Source: Acinetobacter sp. (GTDB taxonomy: Bacteria; Pseudomonadota; Gammaproteobacteria; Pseudomonadales; Moraxellaceae). Taken from it: DNA of 64,000 nucleotides. The position numbers were made by a program, and so were the translations under genes. How positions within the stretch are numbered: the stretch's first letter is position 1; each line of letters starts with the position of its first letter. The stretch spans positions 1 through 64,000 of the forward strand of contig JAITLL010000027.1 of assembly GCA_031277915.1 (NCBI GenBank). Reading direction: 5' to 3'. The notes beneath the pieces were generated by a model. It was not told the DNA's origin. It made no database searches and was given only the letters and a program-made list of their open reading frames with translations. Shown here in pieces: positions 47,481 to 56,337 of this stretch.

Positions 47481-47512
47481 AAAGAAACCTGCTTTATGCA
47501 GGTTTCTTTTAT
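47481..47512. terminator. bidirectional terminator, phoX/NRDE gene
   Basis: AAAGAAACCTGC / GCAGGTTTCTTT perfect stem with a TTTAT loop between two convergent genes. Confidence 0.88.
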
Positions 47513-47524
47513 TGTATTTAAAGT

Positions 47525-48313
47525 TCATTTATCCCTATCTGTTAAAGGTACCTGCTGCTCTACAATTTGACCGCTATGTTCGCCTTGTTGTGTCTTTTCC
47601 AACCAGATCCATTCATGATTAGTCATTCTTAAAAAATTCGAACACCGCGTCCCATATACAGGGCTCTGAATAAAAGTCGACGATAGTAACTCTTCCATTT
47701 CCGGTTGAATGCCAGTGTTTGGCAATAATGCTGTGGTGACTTTACGCTCATCTTCTAAAATATCCCACGCCGCATGCTGCAAACTTAATTCTTGTGTTTT
47801 CTGCTGATGCATAGGCAAGAACTCTTGCGTGAAACGGGTTCTTAAATGTCTGGTTTTCTCCCAATGATCGGACATCAAACCATTGGAAACCACATAGACA
47901 CCATTGGCTAATACTTGAGGAGCTTCACCTCGGTTACTCATATAGACAGCTTGATCAGCATTTCCCATAAACAAGTTAAAACCAGCAAAGTTCTGTTGCT
48001 GTTGTTCTAATTGTTGGGCAAAACGAATCGGCAGTAGATCAGACTCTAAAAAAGCCTGAACCAAATGGCCACGAGAAGTCTCATATTGTTTTTTATCATG
48101 TCCATCACGAAAGTTGGTTAATACAGCCCATCGACCCTGCGGTGTAATCCCCATCCAAGTGCCACCCGACTGTAAGTCTTGCCCTGCAATAATTGGCGTA
48201 TGCTCCCATTGATGTAACAATGCGGTTGGCCGATGATAAAATTCATCGCGATTTGAAATAAGACACAAGGGCATATCATCCAGAACATGCCATGCTAAAG
48301 CCACAATACACAT
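47525..48313 (-). CDS. NRDE (TANGO2-like) family protein
   Basis: This 262-residue protein belongs to the NRDE/TANGO2 family, named for its N-terminal motif. Here the start reads MCIVALAWHVLDDMPLCLISNRDEFYHRPT, and the following GGTWMGITPQGRWAVLTNFR is also typical. The fold resembles Ntn hydrolases with Cys2 as a candidate nucleophile; a role in haem handling has been proposed for relatives. I use the ATG at 48313, preceded by AGGGAA, since Cys must follow Met. It is divergent from lgt. Confidence 0.85.
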   Translation of the reverse strand: MCIVALAWHVLDDMPLCLISNRDEFYHRPTALLHQWEHTPIIAGQDLQSGGTWMGITPQGRWAVLTNFRDGHDKKQYETSRGHLVQAFLESDLLPIRFAQQLEQQQQNFAGFNLFMGNADQAVYMSNRGEAPQVLANGVYVVSNGLMSDHWEKTRHLRTRFTQEFLPMHQQKTQELSLQHAAWDILEDERKVTTALLPNTGIQPEMEELLSSTFIQSPVYGTRCSNFLRMTNHEWIWLEKTQQGEHSGQIVEQQVPLTDRDK

Positions 48314-48406
48314 TGATTCTTGTTCCCTATGTTTACACATTGAATGTACAACATTTTTCATATCATTCCGCTACAATCTGTCAAAACGTAAGATCAAGGA
48401 GCAGCA

Positions 48407-49225
48407 ATGCTGACCTATCCTAATATCGATCCGGTCGCAATACATCTAGGACCTCTTCAAGTTCATTGGTATGGACTCATGTATTTATTGGCATTTTTAT
48501 GTGCTTGGGGACTTGCTTCCTACCGTGCCAAACAGCGTGATGGCTGGACATCGGACATGGTTTCCGATCTGGTGTTTTACGGCGCCTTAGGTGTTGTACT
48601 CGGCGGACGTATCGGCTATGTGCTTTTCTATGAATTTGATAAATTCCTTGAAAACCCAATCTGGCTATTCCAAGTCTGGACTGGTGGTATGAGCTTCCAC
48701 GGCGGCTTCTTAGGCGTCATGATTGCGATGTTATTCTGGTGTAAAAAATATCAAAAAACATGGTTCCAGACACTCGACTTTGTTGCTCCTTGTGTACCGA
48801 CAGGCTTAATGTTCGGACGCTTCGGTAACTTTATTGGTGGAGAGTTATATGGTCGTGCGGTTACCGATCCGAACTATCCATTTGGAATGATTTTCCCAAC
48901 CGATCCATTACATTTGGTTCGCCACCCTTCTCAAATTTATCAAGCACTCTGCGAAGGTTTAATTCTATTCATTATCTTGTGGTGGTTTAGTTCAAAACCT
49001 CGCCCGCGTATGGCCATTTCATCACTATTCTTGATGGGTTACGGTGTTGCACGCTTTGTGATGGAATTTTTCCGTGAGCCAGATGCAGACCAAGGTTTCA
49101 TTTTGTTTGGCTGGATGACTAAAGGTCAGATCCTTACAGTTCCAATGTTACTCATTGGCCTTTGGATGATGTGGTATGCCTACCAGAAGAAAATTTATGA
49201 TTGGGGCCCACAAAAGAACAGTTAA
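48407..49225 (+). CDS. lgt: prolipoprotein diacylglyceryl transferase
   Basis: Lgt adds diacylglycerol from phosphatidylglycerol to the lipobox cysteine of prolipoproteins in the inner membrane. The 272-residue protein has WYGLMYLLAF, the essential GGMSFHGGFLG (His98) and the signature GRFGNFIGGELYGR (137-150; many homologues have N where this has the first G of GGE). About seven membrane segments are visible. Downstream genes are two small membrane proteins, then thyA. Confidence 0.96.
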   Translation: MLTYPNIDPVAIHLGPLQVHWYGLMYLLAFLCAWGLASYRAKQRDGWTSDMVSDLVFYGALGVVLGGRIGYVLFYEFDKFLENPIWLFQVWTGGMSFHGGFLGVMIAMLFWCKKYQKTWFQTLDFVAPCVPTGLMFGRFGNFIGGELYGRAVTDPNYPFGMIFPTDPLHLVRHPSQIYQALCEGLILFIILWWFSSKPRPRMAISSLFLMGYGVARFVMEFFREPDADQGFILFGWMTKGQILTVPMLLIGLWMMWYAYQKKIYDWGPQKNS

Positions 49226-49235
49226 CATCTACATC

Positions 49236-49262
49236 AGAGGAGTTTCGGCTCCTCTTTTTTAT
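49236..49262 (+). terminator. terminator after lgt
   Basis: AGAGGAG / CTCCTCT stem with a 6-base loop followed by TTTTTT. Confidence 0.88.
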
Positions 49263-49298
49263 GCTAAAGTTTTTATCTCCCAAGAAAGAAGATACCCC

Positions 49299-49658
49299 AT
49301 GCTGGAATTCTGGTTTAACACGCAAGTCCCGACATTTAAAAAATTAGTGATTTTAATTATTACGCTCTTGATCTGTATTGGGTTATATCAATACCAACCA
49401 TTGCCCTTAGATACTATTTTGATGTTTACAGGAACTGGGATTATTTTTTTAATCTGTCGATATTTTAAATTGCATTTTGCTCAAAGTAACCCAACTGGTT
49501 TACTTTACCGTCTATTTACTTGGGTCCCTATCGCTCTTTTGTTCGCGCTTATTTTTGTGAAAGCCATGCCTAACTTGCTGATTTGGGGTGTGCAAGGAAT
49601 CGCTTTTATGGCGCTTGCTGCTTTTATCTTTTCACCACAATCATTATTTAATAAATAG
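49299..49658 (+). CDS. small membrane protein, paralogue of its neighbour
   Basis: I do not recognise a family. The 119-residue product starts MLEFWFNTQVPTFKKLVILI and has four hydrophobic segments with few charged residues. The next gene encodes a protein of similar size with the same plan: ML-x-x-W at the start, a basic K near residue 15, an early membrane helix and a QPLP-type turn (YQPLPLDT here, VQPLSPPYT there). I use the ATG at 49299, since the longer frame to 49176 overlaps lgt. Confidence 0.65.
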   Translation: MLEFWFNTQVPTFKKLVILIITLLICIGLYQYQPLPLDTILMFTGTGIIFLICRYFKLHFAQSNPTGLLYRLFTWVPIALLFALIFVKAMPNLLIWGVQGIAFMALAAFIFSPQSLFNK

Positions 49659-49668
49659 GCCCAATTTT

Positions 49669-50034
49669 ATGTTGGCTTATTGGTATAGCGCACCGCGTCA
49701 CATCAAACTGATCATCATTATTGCCATCTGCGCTGTAATTTATGCAGCTCATCAAGTGCAGCCCTTATCGCCACCCTATACAGTTCTTAGCCTTGTATTA
49801 GGCTTCGGGCTTCATTTAGGGCAATATTTACAAACAAAAATTTCAGATCACAGCTCATATAAATCTAACTTCCAATTTCTGCTTAGAATTTACCCTCTCA
49901 TTATTGTTGTTATTGTGATGTGGGTTCTACCACCTCAACATAATTGGGTTGCAACGATACAGGCTTTAGGCTTTGTACTGGTTGGCTTTTTCCTTGTCTC
50001 GATTTATCAAAATCGTGCCAAGCGTTTTGAATAA
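49669..50034 (+). CDS. small membrane protein, second paralogue
   Basis: This 121-residue protein (MLAYWYSAPRHIKLIIIIAI) has four hydrophobic segments and a basic tail (YQNRAKRFE). It resembles the preceding gene product in layout and probably arose by tandem duplication. The ATG at 49669 lies ten bases after the upstream stop, so the two are likely co-transcribed. No function is known to me. Confidence 0.65.
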   Translation: MLAYWYSAPRHIKLIIIIAICAVIYAAHQVQPLSPPYTVLSLVLGFGLHLGQYLQTKISDHSSYKSNFQFLLRIYPLIIVVIVMWVLPPQHNWVATIQALGFVLVGFFLVSIYQNRAKRFE

Positions 50035-50199
50035 TTACGCCTCTTGAAATGCCATAGAACTATTTTTAGATTTTCATCTTGAGCTACAACAGGTATCATC
50101 TTCAATGGTTCACGATGAAGCGGCTTTATTGCGTAATTATTTATCATTGAGCTATCTCCCCCTTTTATTTTATGGAATTAATCCGAACTCGAGAGTGTT

Positions 50200-51042
50200 A
50201 TGCGTGCATATTTAGACCTACTACAACATATCCTTGATAATGGCGGCGATAAAGGCGACCGTACAGGCACAGGAACCCGTTCTGTATTTGGTCATCAAAT
50301 GCGTTTTGATCTCTCTAAAGGTTTTCCTTTACTCACCACAAAAAAAGTTCACTTCCGTTCTATTGTGATTGAGTTACTTTGGTTTTTAAAAGGCGACACC
50401 AACGTCCAATATTTAAAAGACAATAAAGTTTCAATTTGGGATGAATGGGCAACTGCAGAACAAACAGCTCGTTTTGGTCGTCCGGAACATGAACTTGGAC
50501 CTGTTTATGGTCATCAATGGCGTAATTTCGGCGCAACCAAAAATGCTGACGGAACATATAATCAAGATGGTTTTGACCAAATTAAATGGTTAATTAATGA
50601 AATCAAGACCAATCCAAATTCACGTCGTTTAATTATTTCTGGTTGGAACCCGAACGAAGCTGGACAAGTCGCGTTACCGCCTTGCCACACACTTTTTCAA
50701 TTTTTCGTACAAGATAACAAGTTGTCATGCCAGCTTTATCAACGTAGTGCGGACGTTTTCTTAGGTGTACCTTTTAACATTGCCAGTTATGCCTTACTCA
50801 CCCATATGATTGCTCAAGTGTGCGGTTTAGGGGTGGGCGATTTTGTTTGGACAGGCGGTGATACACATCTTTATGCCAACCATTTTGAACAAGCTAAACT
50901 ACAATTAACGCGTGAACCATTACCACTTTGCCAATTGAAACTCAATCCGGAAGTTAAAGATCTTTTCGATTTCCAATTTGAAGATGTTGAAATTGTAGGT
51001 TACGAATCACATCCGGCAATTAAAGCACCAGTTGCAGTATAA
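50200..51042 (+). CDS. thyA: thymidylate synthase
   Basis: ThyA methylates dUMP to dTMP with methylene-tetrahydrofolate. The 280-residue protein has [12 protein letters not shown], the catalytic Cys162 in [10 protein letters not shown], and the folate/dUMP-binding [20 protein letters not shown]. It is followed 44 bases later by folA, which regenerates the tetrahydrofolate used up in this reaction. The 165 bases before it show no clear promoter. Confidence 0.98.
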   Translation: MRAYLDLLQHILDNGGDKGDRTGTGTRSVFGHQMRFDLSKGFPLLTTKKVHFRSIVIELLWFLKGDTNVQYLKDNKVSIWDEWATAEQTARFGRPEHELGPVYGHQWRNFGATKNADGTYNQDGFDQIKWLINEIKTNPNSRRLIISGWNPNEAGQVALPPCHTLFQFFVQDNKLSCQLYQRSADVFLGVPFNIASYALLTHMIAQVCGLGVGDFVWTGGDTHLYANHFEQAKLQLTREPLPLCQLKLNPEVKDLFDFQFEDVEIVGYESHPAIKAPVAV

Positions 51043-51086
51043 CAACAGCTTAAATTTCATTAGATTACGGTTTAGAGAATAAGATT

Positions 51087-51596
51087 ATGGCATGGCAAAA
51101 TGTAGAAGTTGTCCACGTTGTCGCAATGGACAAAAATCACTGTATTGGTAAAGGCAATGCGTTGCCATGGCATATCTCTGCCGACTTAAAACATTTTAAA
51201 GAAATCACCCAAGGTGGTGTGGTGATTATGGGTCGTAAAACACTTGAGTCTATGGGCCGTGCTTTACCGAACCGTGTGAACTGGGTGATTACCCGTGATA
51301 TTAACTGGCACTTTGACGGTGTGAAAATTGCATATTCAATTGAAGATGCTCTAAATGCGGCTTTAGAAGAGGCCAAAAACACCGACAAGCAGACTCTTTT
51401 CATCATTGGTGGTGGTGAAATATTTAAGCAAACCTTGTCAATTGCAGACCGTCTTGAGCTCACTCATGTTGACTTAGACGTACAAGGTGATGCACATTAT
51501 CCAACTATACCGAATGAATTTCATAAAACTGCGAGTGAGCAGCAAGTAGATGAAAAAACAGGAACTTCATTCGAATTTGCAACTTATAAAAAATAA
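51087..51596 (+). CDS. folA: dihydrofolate reductase
   Basis: DHFR reduces dihydrofolate to tetrahydrofolate with NADPH and is the target of trimethoprim. The 169-residue chromosomal type has VVAMDKNHCIGKGNALPWHISADLKHFK (Trp and Asp/Glu region of the active site), VIMGRKTLESM and FIIGGGEIFKQTL. It is the expected partner of thyA. A DUF4105 gene begins 14 bases downstream. Confidence 0.97.
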   Translation: MAWQNVEVVHVVAMDKNHCIGKGNALPWHISADLKHFKEITQGGVVIMGRKTLESMGRALPNRVNWVITRDINWHFDGVKIAYSIEDALNAALEEAKNTDKQTLFIIGGGEIFKQTLSIADRLELTHVDLDVQGDAHYPTIPNEFHKTASEQQVDEKTGTSFEFATYKK

Positions 51597-51610
51597 TTTT
51601 ATGGCCTCCT

Positions 51611-52666
51611 ATGCACAATATCGGAACACGTGAATTCATTATCGCCCTCCTCTTCGGTGCTTTACATAGTCTATTCACGTTGTTTATTGTGCTTTCCAGC
51701 ATTTGGGTATGTTTGGCGCTTTGGGTGCAACAACCTTTTGGCTGGTTAGGCAGCCGCATTATTATCGGCATATGGATTGCCTTTGCTTTAAGTATGGCTG
51801 GTTTATATTTCAATGGACATATCATTAGCCGTCGTACAGATATCCTGATTTATCTTTTAGTTTTTGCCTGTTCTTTAGTTTGGTATTTCTCGATTGCTGC
51901 ACGTCAAGACCGTGACTGGAACCCTGAAGTTGCCAATATGCTGAGTTACGAAAAACATGGCGATGTGATTACCTTGCATAATGTCCGTAACTTCAATTGG
52001 CATCCCGATGGTACTTATGATGTACGTTGGGAAACCCGTACTTTTGACTTGAACCAGTTAAATGGAATAAACATTATTACCTCGTACTGGATGGGGCCAC
52101 AAATTGCCCATACCCTGGTTAGTTTTGAATTTAAGAATCAACAACCTCTAGTATTTTCAATTGAAATTCGAAAAGAAAAAGGCGAAGAGTTTTCGGCAGT
52201 GGGTGGCTTTTTTAGAAAATATGAACTGAGCTTAATTGCGTCTGATGAAAAAGATATTGTCTACACACGCAGTAACATCCGTAAAGAGCAAGTTTATAAT
52301 TTCCCTGTAAACATGCCACGTACCGAACGAAAAGCTTTATTTTTAGAATATCTTAAAAAATCAGATGAGTTGCATGCAAAACCAGAGTGGTACAACACTC
52401 TCACAAGTAATTGTACAACCTTGATTTTTGATATGATTCAAGCGATTAACCCCTATCAGCTTCCTAAAGATTATCGTTTAATTGCCTCAGGTTACTTACC
52501 TAATTATTTATATGATCTTAAAGCACTCAATCAAAATATTAGCTTAAAACAGTGGTATCAAATTGCGCACATCAACCCACGCACTGAGCATTTTGAGCAG
52601 CTTTCAGATCAGAGTAGTAAACATTTCTCTCAAATTGTTCGACAGGGCTTACCCAAAGCTGACTAG
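51611..52666 (+). CDS. DUF4105 membrane protein
   Basis: This 351-residue protein has three N-terminal membrane segments (about 10-90) and a large domain of the DUF4105 type, with EWYNTLTSNCTTLIFDMIQ near residue 260 as the most family-like stretch; the NC of that motif resembles a papain-like or lipobox-free catalytic Cys, but this is only a guess. The function is unknown. It is closely spaced behind folA and may share its transcript. Confidence 0.75.
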   Translation: MHNIGTREFIIALLFGALHSLFTLFIVLSSIWVCLALWVQQPFGWLGSRIIIGIWIAFALSMAGLYFNGHIISRRTDILIYLLVFACSLVWYFSIAARQDRDWNPEVANMLSYEKHGDVITLHNVRNFNWHPDGTYDVRWETRTFDLNQLNGINIITSYWMGPQIAHTLVSFEFKNQQPLVFSIEIRKEKGEEFSAVGGFFRKYELSLIASDEKDIVYTRSNIRKEQVYNFPVNMPRTERKALFLEYLKKSDELHAKPEWYNTLTSNCTTLIFDMIQAINPYQLPKDYRLIASGYLPNYLYDLKALNQNISLKQWYQIAHINPRTEHFEQLSDQSSKHFSQIVRQGLPKAD

Positions 52667-52701
52667 AGTCTCTTTGATATTCCATATATCCTTTGGTGTA
52701 G

Positions 52702-52908
52702 AGAAATACTGCTCTCCAAAATAACCCACCAAATAAAACAACGGTCAAACATGTTCCATTGAAAGAAGTTATCACCTTAATAGACACATTCCGTCAGTTA
52801 TCAAAAGAATGCTTTGATAGTCTTGAAAACTATCTCCAAGAATTACAAAGTAACTCCATAACTTCTTCAAATTTAAAATTAACCAATTTTCTAATTAAAG
52901 GAAAATAA
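52702..52908 (+). pseudogene. C-terminal remnant of an ArsR-type regulator
   Basis: This open frame has no good start codon and translates to about 68 residues ending just before the SRPBCC gene. The middle part, PLKEVITLIDTFRQLSKECFDSLENYLQELQ, matches the C-terminal pattern of ArsR repressors that precede SRPBCC genes (PLxEVxxWLxxYRxFWxxRLDxLExYLxEL). The DNA-binding half is absent and the frame is closed by a TAG at 52699. I read it as the relic of a lost regulator. The call rests on a pattern I recall, not on a search. Confidence 0.45.
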
Positions 52909-52910
52909 TC

Positions 52911-53411
52911 ATGACAGAATCGATCACACCATTTAGTATTTCTAGAGAATTCAATGCTCCTCGTGACCTTGTATTCAAGGTACACACTGATATTAACCAC
53001 TTACAAAACTGGATGAGTCCGAAAGGTTTTAAAATCATCCACACTTCAATGGATTTTAAAGTTGGAGGTACTTATCACTATGGGTTAGAAGGACCCGATG
53101 GAACCCAAATGTGGGGGAAGCAGGTGTTTCGTGAAATTGTACCCAATGAGCGATTAACATTTATTCAATCTTTTTCAGATAAAGATGGTAACAACACACG
53201 ACATCCCATGTCACCGACATGGCCATTAGAAATGTTAGCAACCACAACTTTTGAGGATATTGATAATATCAAAACAAAAGTCACAATCACTTGGCAACCG
53301 TGGAACTCTGACGATGATGGGAACTTAACTTTTGATTCTGCTCGCAATGGGATGGTACAAGGATTTAATGGAACATTTTCCAACTTAGAAGCTTATCTAA
53401 AAACCCTTTAA
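52911..53411 (+). CDS. SRPBCC (AHSA1-like) domain protein
   Basis: This 166-residue protein is of the SRPBCC/START-like superfamily, Activator-of-Hsp90 subgroup, with FSISREFNAPRDLVFKVHTDINHLQNWMSPKGF, VGGTYHYGLEGPDGTQMWGKQVFREIVPNERLTFIQSFSD and a final helix MVQGFNGTFSNLEAYLKTL. Such proteins bind hydrophobic ligands. They are often paired with an ArsR-type repressor, and here the upstream frame looks like a relic of one, with its stop only two bases before this ATG. Confidence 0.85.
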   Translation: MTESITPFSISREFNAPRDLVFKVHTDINHLQNWMSPKGFKIIHTSMDFKVGGTYHYGLEGPDGTQMWGKQVFREIVPNERLTFIQSFSDKDGNNTRHPMSPTWPLEMLATTTFEDIDNIKTKVTITWQPWNSDDDGNLTFDSARNGMVQGFNGTFSNLEAYLKTL

Positions 53412-53545
53412 ATATAGAGGATCTGTGAGTGACTATCGAAAACTGAATAAGTTATCTCTTTTTCTTTACTTTTTTATACATGCTTTACTTTGTAATCTAA
53501 ATAGATAAACCCTATTGTAATAGGCAGGAAATAGAGGGAATAACA

Positions 53546-54070
53546 ATGCAACAGGCATTATTTGGCGGCGGCTGTTTTTGGTGCGTCGAGGCCGTATTTT
53601 TACAAATACGTGGTGTGGAAAAAGTAACAAGTGGTTATGCTGGTGGGCATACAACTCAGCCAACCTACGAACAAGTATGCCAAGGAGATACCCAGCACGC
53701 TGAGGTGATCTTGGTTGATTTTGATGAAAAACAAGTTACATATTCTCAGTTACTTGATGTGTTCTTTGCAACGCATGATCCAACGACTTTAAACCGCCAA
53801 GGTAATGATATTGGTACTCAGTACCGCTCTGTTATTTACTATTTTAATGAAGAGCAAAAGCAGGCAGCAGAACACACAATTCAAACTCTAAAAGATGACG
53901 ATCTTGATATTGTGACTGAACTGTCCCTTGTCCCGACATTCTATCCAGCAGAAGATTATCATCAGAATTACTATGCAAAGAATCCTTCACAAGGTTATTG
54001 CAACTTTGCTATTCCACCTAAGCTATTAAAGCTATATAGTAAATTCCAGCATCTGATGAAAGATCAATAA
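53546..54070 (+). CDS. msrA: peptide methionine (S)-sulphoxide reductase MsrA
   Basis: MsrA reduces methionine-S-sulphoxide in oxidised proteins. The 174-residue protein has the catalytic motif [12 protein letters not shown] (Cys10), [15 protein letters not shown] and [23 protein letters not shown], plus the late AEDYHQNY. There is no signal peptide, so it is cytosolic. It ends at a bidirectional terminator. Confidence 0.97.
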   Translation: MQQALFGGGCFWCVEAVFLQIRGVEKVTSGYAGGHTTQPTYEQVCQGDTQHAEVILVDFDEKQVTYSQLLDVFFATHDPTTLNRQGNDIGTQYRSVIYYFNEEQKQAAEHTIQTLKDDDLDIVTELSLVPTFYPAEDYHQNYYAKNPSQGYCNFAIPPKLLKLYSKFQHLMKDQ

Positions 54071-54081
54071 ATCAGAGCAAT

Positions 54082-54114
54082 AAAAAAAGCAACCAAATCG
54101 GTTGCTTTTTTTAT
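54082..54114. terminator. bidirectional terminator, msrA/exbD
   Basis: AAAAAAAGCAACC / GGTTGCTTTTTTT stem with a 5-base loop between convergent genes. Confidence 0.92.
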
Positions 54115-54129
54115 TGAGCAAACTAAATT

Positions 54130-54534
54130 TTAGTTTTCACTTACAAAGGCAATATCGCTCAGTCCGGCTTCACTGGCGCGAGACATTACCTGAGCCACAG
54201 TATCATACTTCGACTCTTTATCAGCACGAAGTTGAACCGTAGGTTTAACCTCACCTTGCCCTGCTTCTTTGAAACGTTTTTGAAGCTCATCAAGGCTAAT
54301 TACTTGAGTATCCCAAGCCACTTCACCATTTGCATTGATACTAATCGTAATCGCTTTTGGTGGTGGATCAATAATTTCAGCAGTTGTTTTAGGTAGTGTT
54401 AATGGAATCGATGGGTTGGCAACTGTTGCTGTGACCAAAAAGATGATCATTAACACCAACATAATGTCGATTAGCGGAATGAGGTTCATCTCATTTATGC
54501 CACTATCGTGGTCTTCACCCAATTGAAAAGCCAT
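54130..54534 (-). CDS. exbD: biopolymer transport protein ExbD
   Basis: ExbD is one of the two proton-motive-force transducers for TonB. The 134-residue protein has an N-terminal membrane helix with the key Asp (EMNLIPLIDIMLVLMIIFLVTA) and a periplasmic domain (about 45-134). Its ATG overlaps the exbB stop by one base (TAATG). It is last in tonB-exbB-exbD. Confidence 0.95.
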   Translation of the reverse strand: MAFQLGEDHDSGINEMNLIPLIDIMLVLMIIFLVTATVANPSIPLTLPKTTAEIIDPPPKAITISINANGEVAWDTQVISLDELQKRFKEAGQGEVKPTVQLRADKESKYDTVAQVMSRASEAGLSDIAFVSEN

Positions 54535-55154
54535 TAAGCTTGACCTCCAACATAACTTTGCTCTGCAGTTTTAACATCAGACTTTACAGTTGAGTCTTGC
54601 TGCAACATTGTATCGATTAACAAACTGTGTGCTTGATCTTGTAAATCATGAGCAAGACTACGGTTAGCACGTACACAGATGTTATAAGCCAATACCGCAG
54701 GAATCGCAACTGCAAGACCAAGACCAGTCATAATCAGTGCTTCACCCACTGGTGTAGCCACTTGAGCCAGGCCTACCTGACCACTTTTACCCACAGCAAC
54801 AAGTGCATGAAAAATACCCCATACCGTACCAAACAAACCAACGAATGGTGCAATTGAAGCAATTGTTCCTAAAACAGAAATACCTTTTTCAGCATTGACT
54901 TTTTCAGCAGAAATTTGGCGCAATAATGCTTGCTCTGCAACTGCTTTACGCTGTTCAAAACTCAAAGGTTGTAACTTTGCTTTTAGCGAAGTAATAGCCT
55001 TAGAAAGTTGAGCATAAGCTTGTTGTTTTAGTTGGCGAGTCCCCATCAAACGTAAGATGAAAACTGTCCAGGTAGCAATCGACATTGCCAATAAGATGAA
55101 ATACAGGGTTTTACTCACTGCATCTGCATGTTGCCAATAGATTGAAAAGTTCAT
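54534..55154 (-). CDS. exbB: MotA/TolQ/ExbB-family proton channel ExbB
   Basis: ExbB forms the pentameric scaffold that with ExbD harvests the proton gradient for TonB. The 206-residue product has three membrane helices, with the conserved GTVWGIFHALVAVGKSGQ and PVGEALIMTGLGLAVAIPAVLAYN of the ExbB/TolQ family. It lies 44 bases after tonB and is coupled to exbD. Confidence 0.95.
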   Translation of the reverse strand: MNFSIYWQHADAVSKTLYFILLAMSIATWTVFILRLMGTRQLKQQAYAQLSKAITSLKAKLQPLSFEQRKAVAEQALLRQISAEKVNAEKGISVLGTIASIAPFVGLFGTVWGIFHALVAVGKSGQVGLAQVATPVGEALIMTGLGLAVAIPAVLAYNICVRANRSLAHDLQDQAHSLLIDTMLQQDSTVKSDVKTAEQSYVGGQA

Positions 55155-55198
55155 ATTCGAACTCCTGATTAAGGTTAGCCGTTGGGACTCAAATTCGT

Positions 55199-55954
55199 TT
55201 AAGGGGTTAAATCAAAGGGTTGCTCGGCTTTAATTGGATAAGCAACTCCGTTTTCCATATAAGGTTTAAATTTTGCACCACGTACAGCGCGGACAACTTT
55301 GTCATCTAGACTTGAAATGCCGCTACTGCGGGTTACACGCACGTTTGTAATCTTGCCTTTTTCATCGGCTTCAATGAGTACAACAACTGAGCGTGCTTCA
55401 CCTTGTAAATCTTTTGGTGAAACAGCTAAACGTGGTGAGCGGCTCCACTGTACACCTGAGCCACCAATTGAAACTCGTTTTGGTGACGGATCTGGTGCTG
55501 GTTGAGCTTTAGGTGCTTCTTGTACCACTGGCTTTGGCTTTTCAACGACTTTTTCAGTCACAGTAGTCGTTGGAGTGACTACTTTGGGTTCAACTTTAGG
55601 TTCTGTCTTTACTGCCTGTTTAGGAGTTTCAGCCTTTTTCACCTGTTGGATTTTTTCCACTGGTTTAGGTGGAATCACAGGCTTCTCAACAACTTTAACC
55701 TCTTTCACTTCTTTTTTAGGTTCCGGCTTTTTAGGCGGTTCTTTTGGTTTCGGTGGTAATGGCTTTGGTTGCTCTTGAATTTTAACGAAGCGGACTTGTA
55801 AAGGTTTCTTATCAATTGGCTTTAATTCAGCAGGCTTAATATGGCTGACTGCCCATAAGACCCCGATATGACCAATTGCAACCGCAATTAGTGCCGTGAT
55901 GACTTTCTTTTTCATCGGATTGGGAGAGTTTAAGGCTGCGGAAGATTGACTCAT
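55199..55954 (-). CDS. tonB: energy transducer TonB
   Basis: TonB spans the periplasm and energises outer-membrane receptors such as PiuA, also in this window. The 251-residue protein has one N-terminal membrane helix (VITALIAVAIGHIGVLW), a long Pro/Lys/Glu-rich spacer (about 50-155, many PKP and KPE repeats) and a C-terminal TonB domain (VVVLIEADEKGKITNVRVTRSSG, ending EQPFDLTP). The order tonB-exbB-exbD is typical. No convincing Fur box was seen upstream. Confidence 0.95.
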   Translation of the reverse strand: MSQSSAALNSPNPMKKKVITALIAVAIGHIGVLWAVSHIKPAELKPIDKKPLQVRFVKIQEQPKPLPPKPKEPPKKPEPKKEVKEVKVVEKPVIPPKPVEKIQQVKKAETPKQAVKTEPKVEPKVVTPTTTVTEKVVEKPKPVVQEAPKAQPAPDPSPKRVSIGGSGVQWSRSPRLAVSPKDLQGEARSVVVLIEADEKGKITNVRVTRSSGISSLDDKVVRAVRGAKFKPYMENGVAYPIKAEQPFDLTP

Positions 55955-56104
55955 AAGAATCTAATTACCTAATGGATGATGATCTCGCCTTTTAATTTAT
56001 AGAAACGATTTCAAACATCGGATAGAACAATAAAGTGTCACAATAATAAATGAGAAGTGTTTTCATTTGCAACTACTTTTTTGCGAAAATCACTGCTCGT
56101 CATT
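55955..56104. other. intergenic region before the palindrome, tonB side
   Basis: This is the tonB-proximal part of the 383-base tonB/purU gap and must carry the tonB promoter. TTTTTTGCG at about 56077-56085 can pair with CGCAAAA right after the palindrome (56154-56160). No gene is visible. Confidence 0.35.
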
Positions 56105-56154
56105 GTGTTGTCTATTTTAATAAAGTGATATCACTTTATTAAAATAGACAACAC
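56105..56154. repeat. perfect 50-bp loopless palindrome
   Basis: Bases 56105-56129 (starting GTGTTGTCTATTTT) are the exact reverse complement of 56130-56154, with no spacer; the centre is GATATC. A 25-bp arm without loop or mismatch is rare on a bacterial chromosome. I see no gene around it, and it may be a fused pair of terminal inverted repeats, a binding site or a strong terminator. Confidence 0.9.
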
Positions 56155-56292
56155 GCAAAATTTGTTGGTTCTATATTTCATCTATCAAATCGCACCTAAC
56201 TTAAAAAACGATTAAGTAGTCACATCATAAGGTGGTTCAATAGAACATCAAATTCAAGTTATGTTATAACATTTTAAATTTGTTTAAGCCAT

Positions 56293-56325
56293 AAAAAAGC
56301 ACGCTTGAAAGCATGCTTTTTAAAA
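56293..56325 (-). terminator. terminator after purU
   Basis: AAAAAGCATGCTT / AAGCGTGCTTTTT stem on the minus strand (one G-U pair) with a 2- to 4-base loop and A/T flanks. Confidence 0.8.
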
Positions 56326-56337
56326 ATTATTAGCTGA

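Noticed and set aside
55502-55778. Phe/Gly-rich frames opposite tonB
   Set aside because: They are the antisense of the Pro/Lys-rich spacer of TonB, which always gives Phe/Trp/Gly-rich shadows.
55955-56030. Fur box before tonB
   Set aside because: The AT-rich sequence near the tonB start gives only weak matches to the Fur consensus, clearly poorer than the piuA site.
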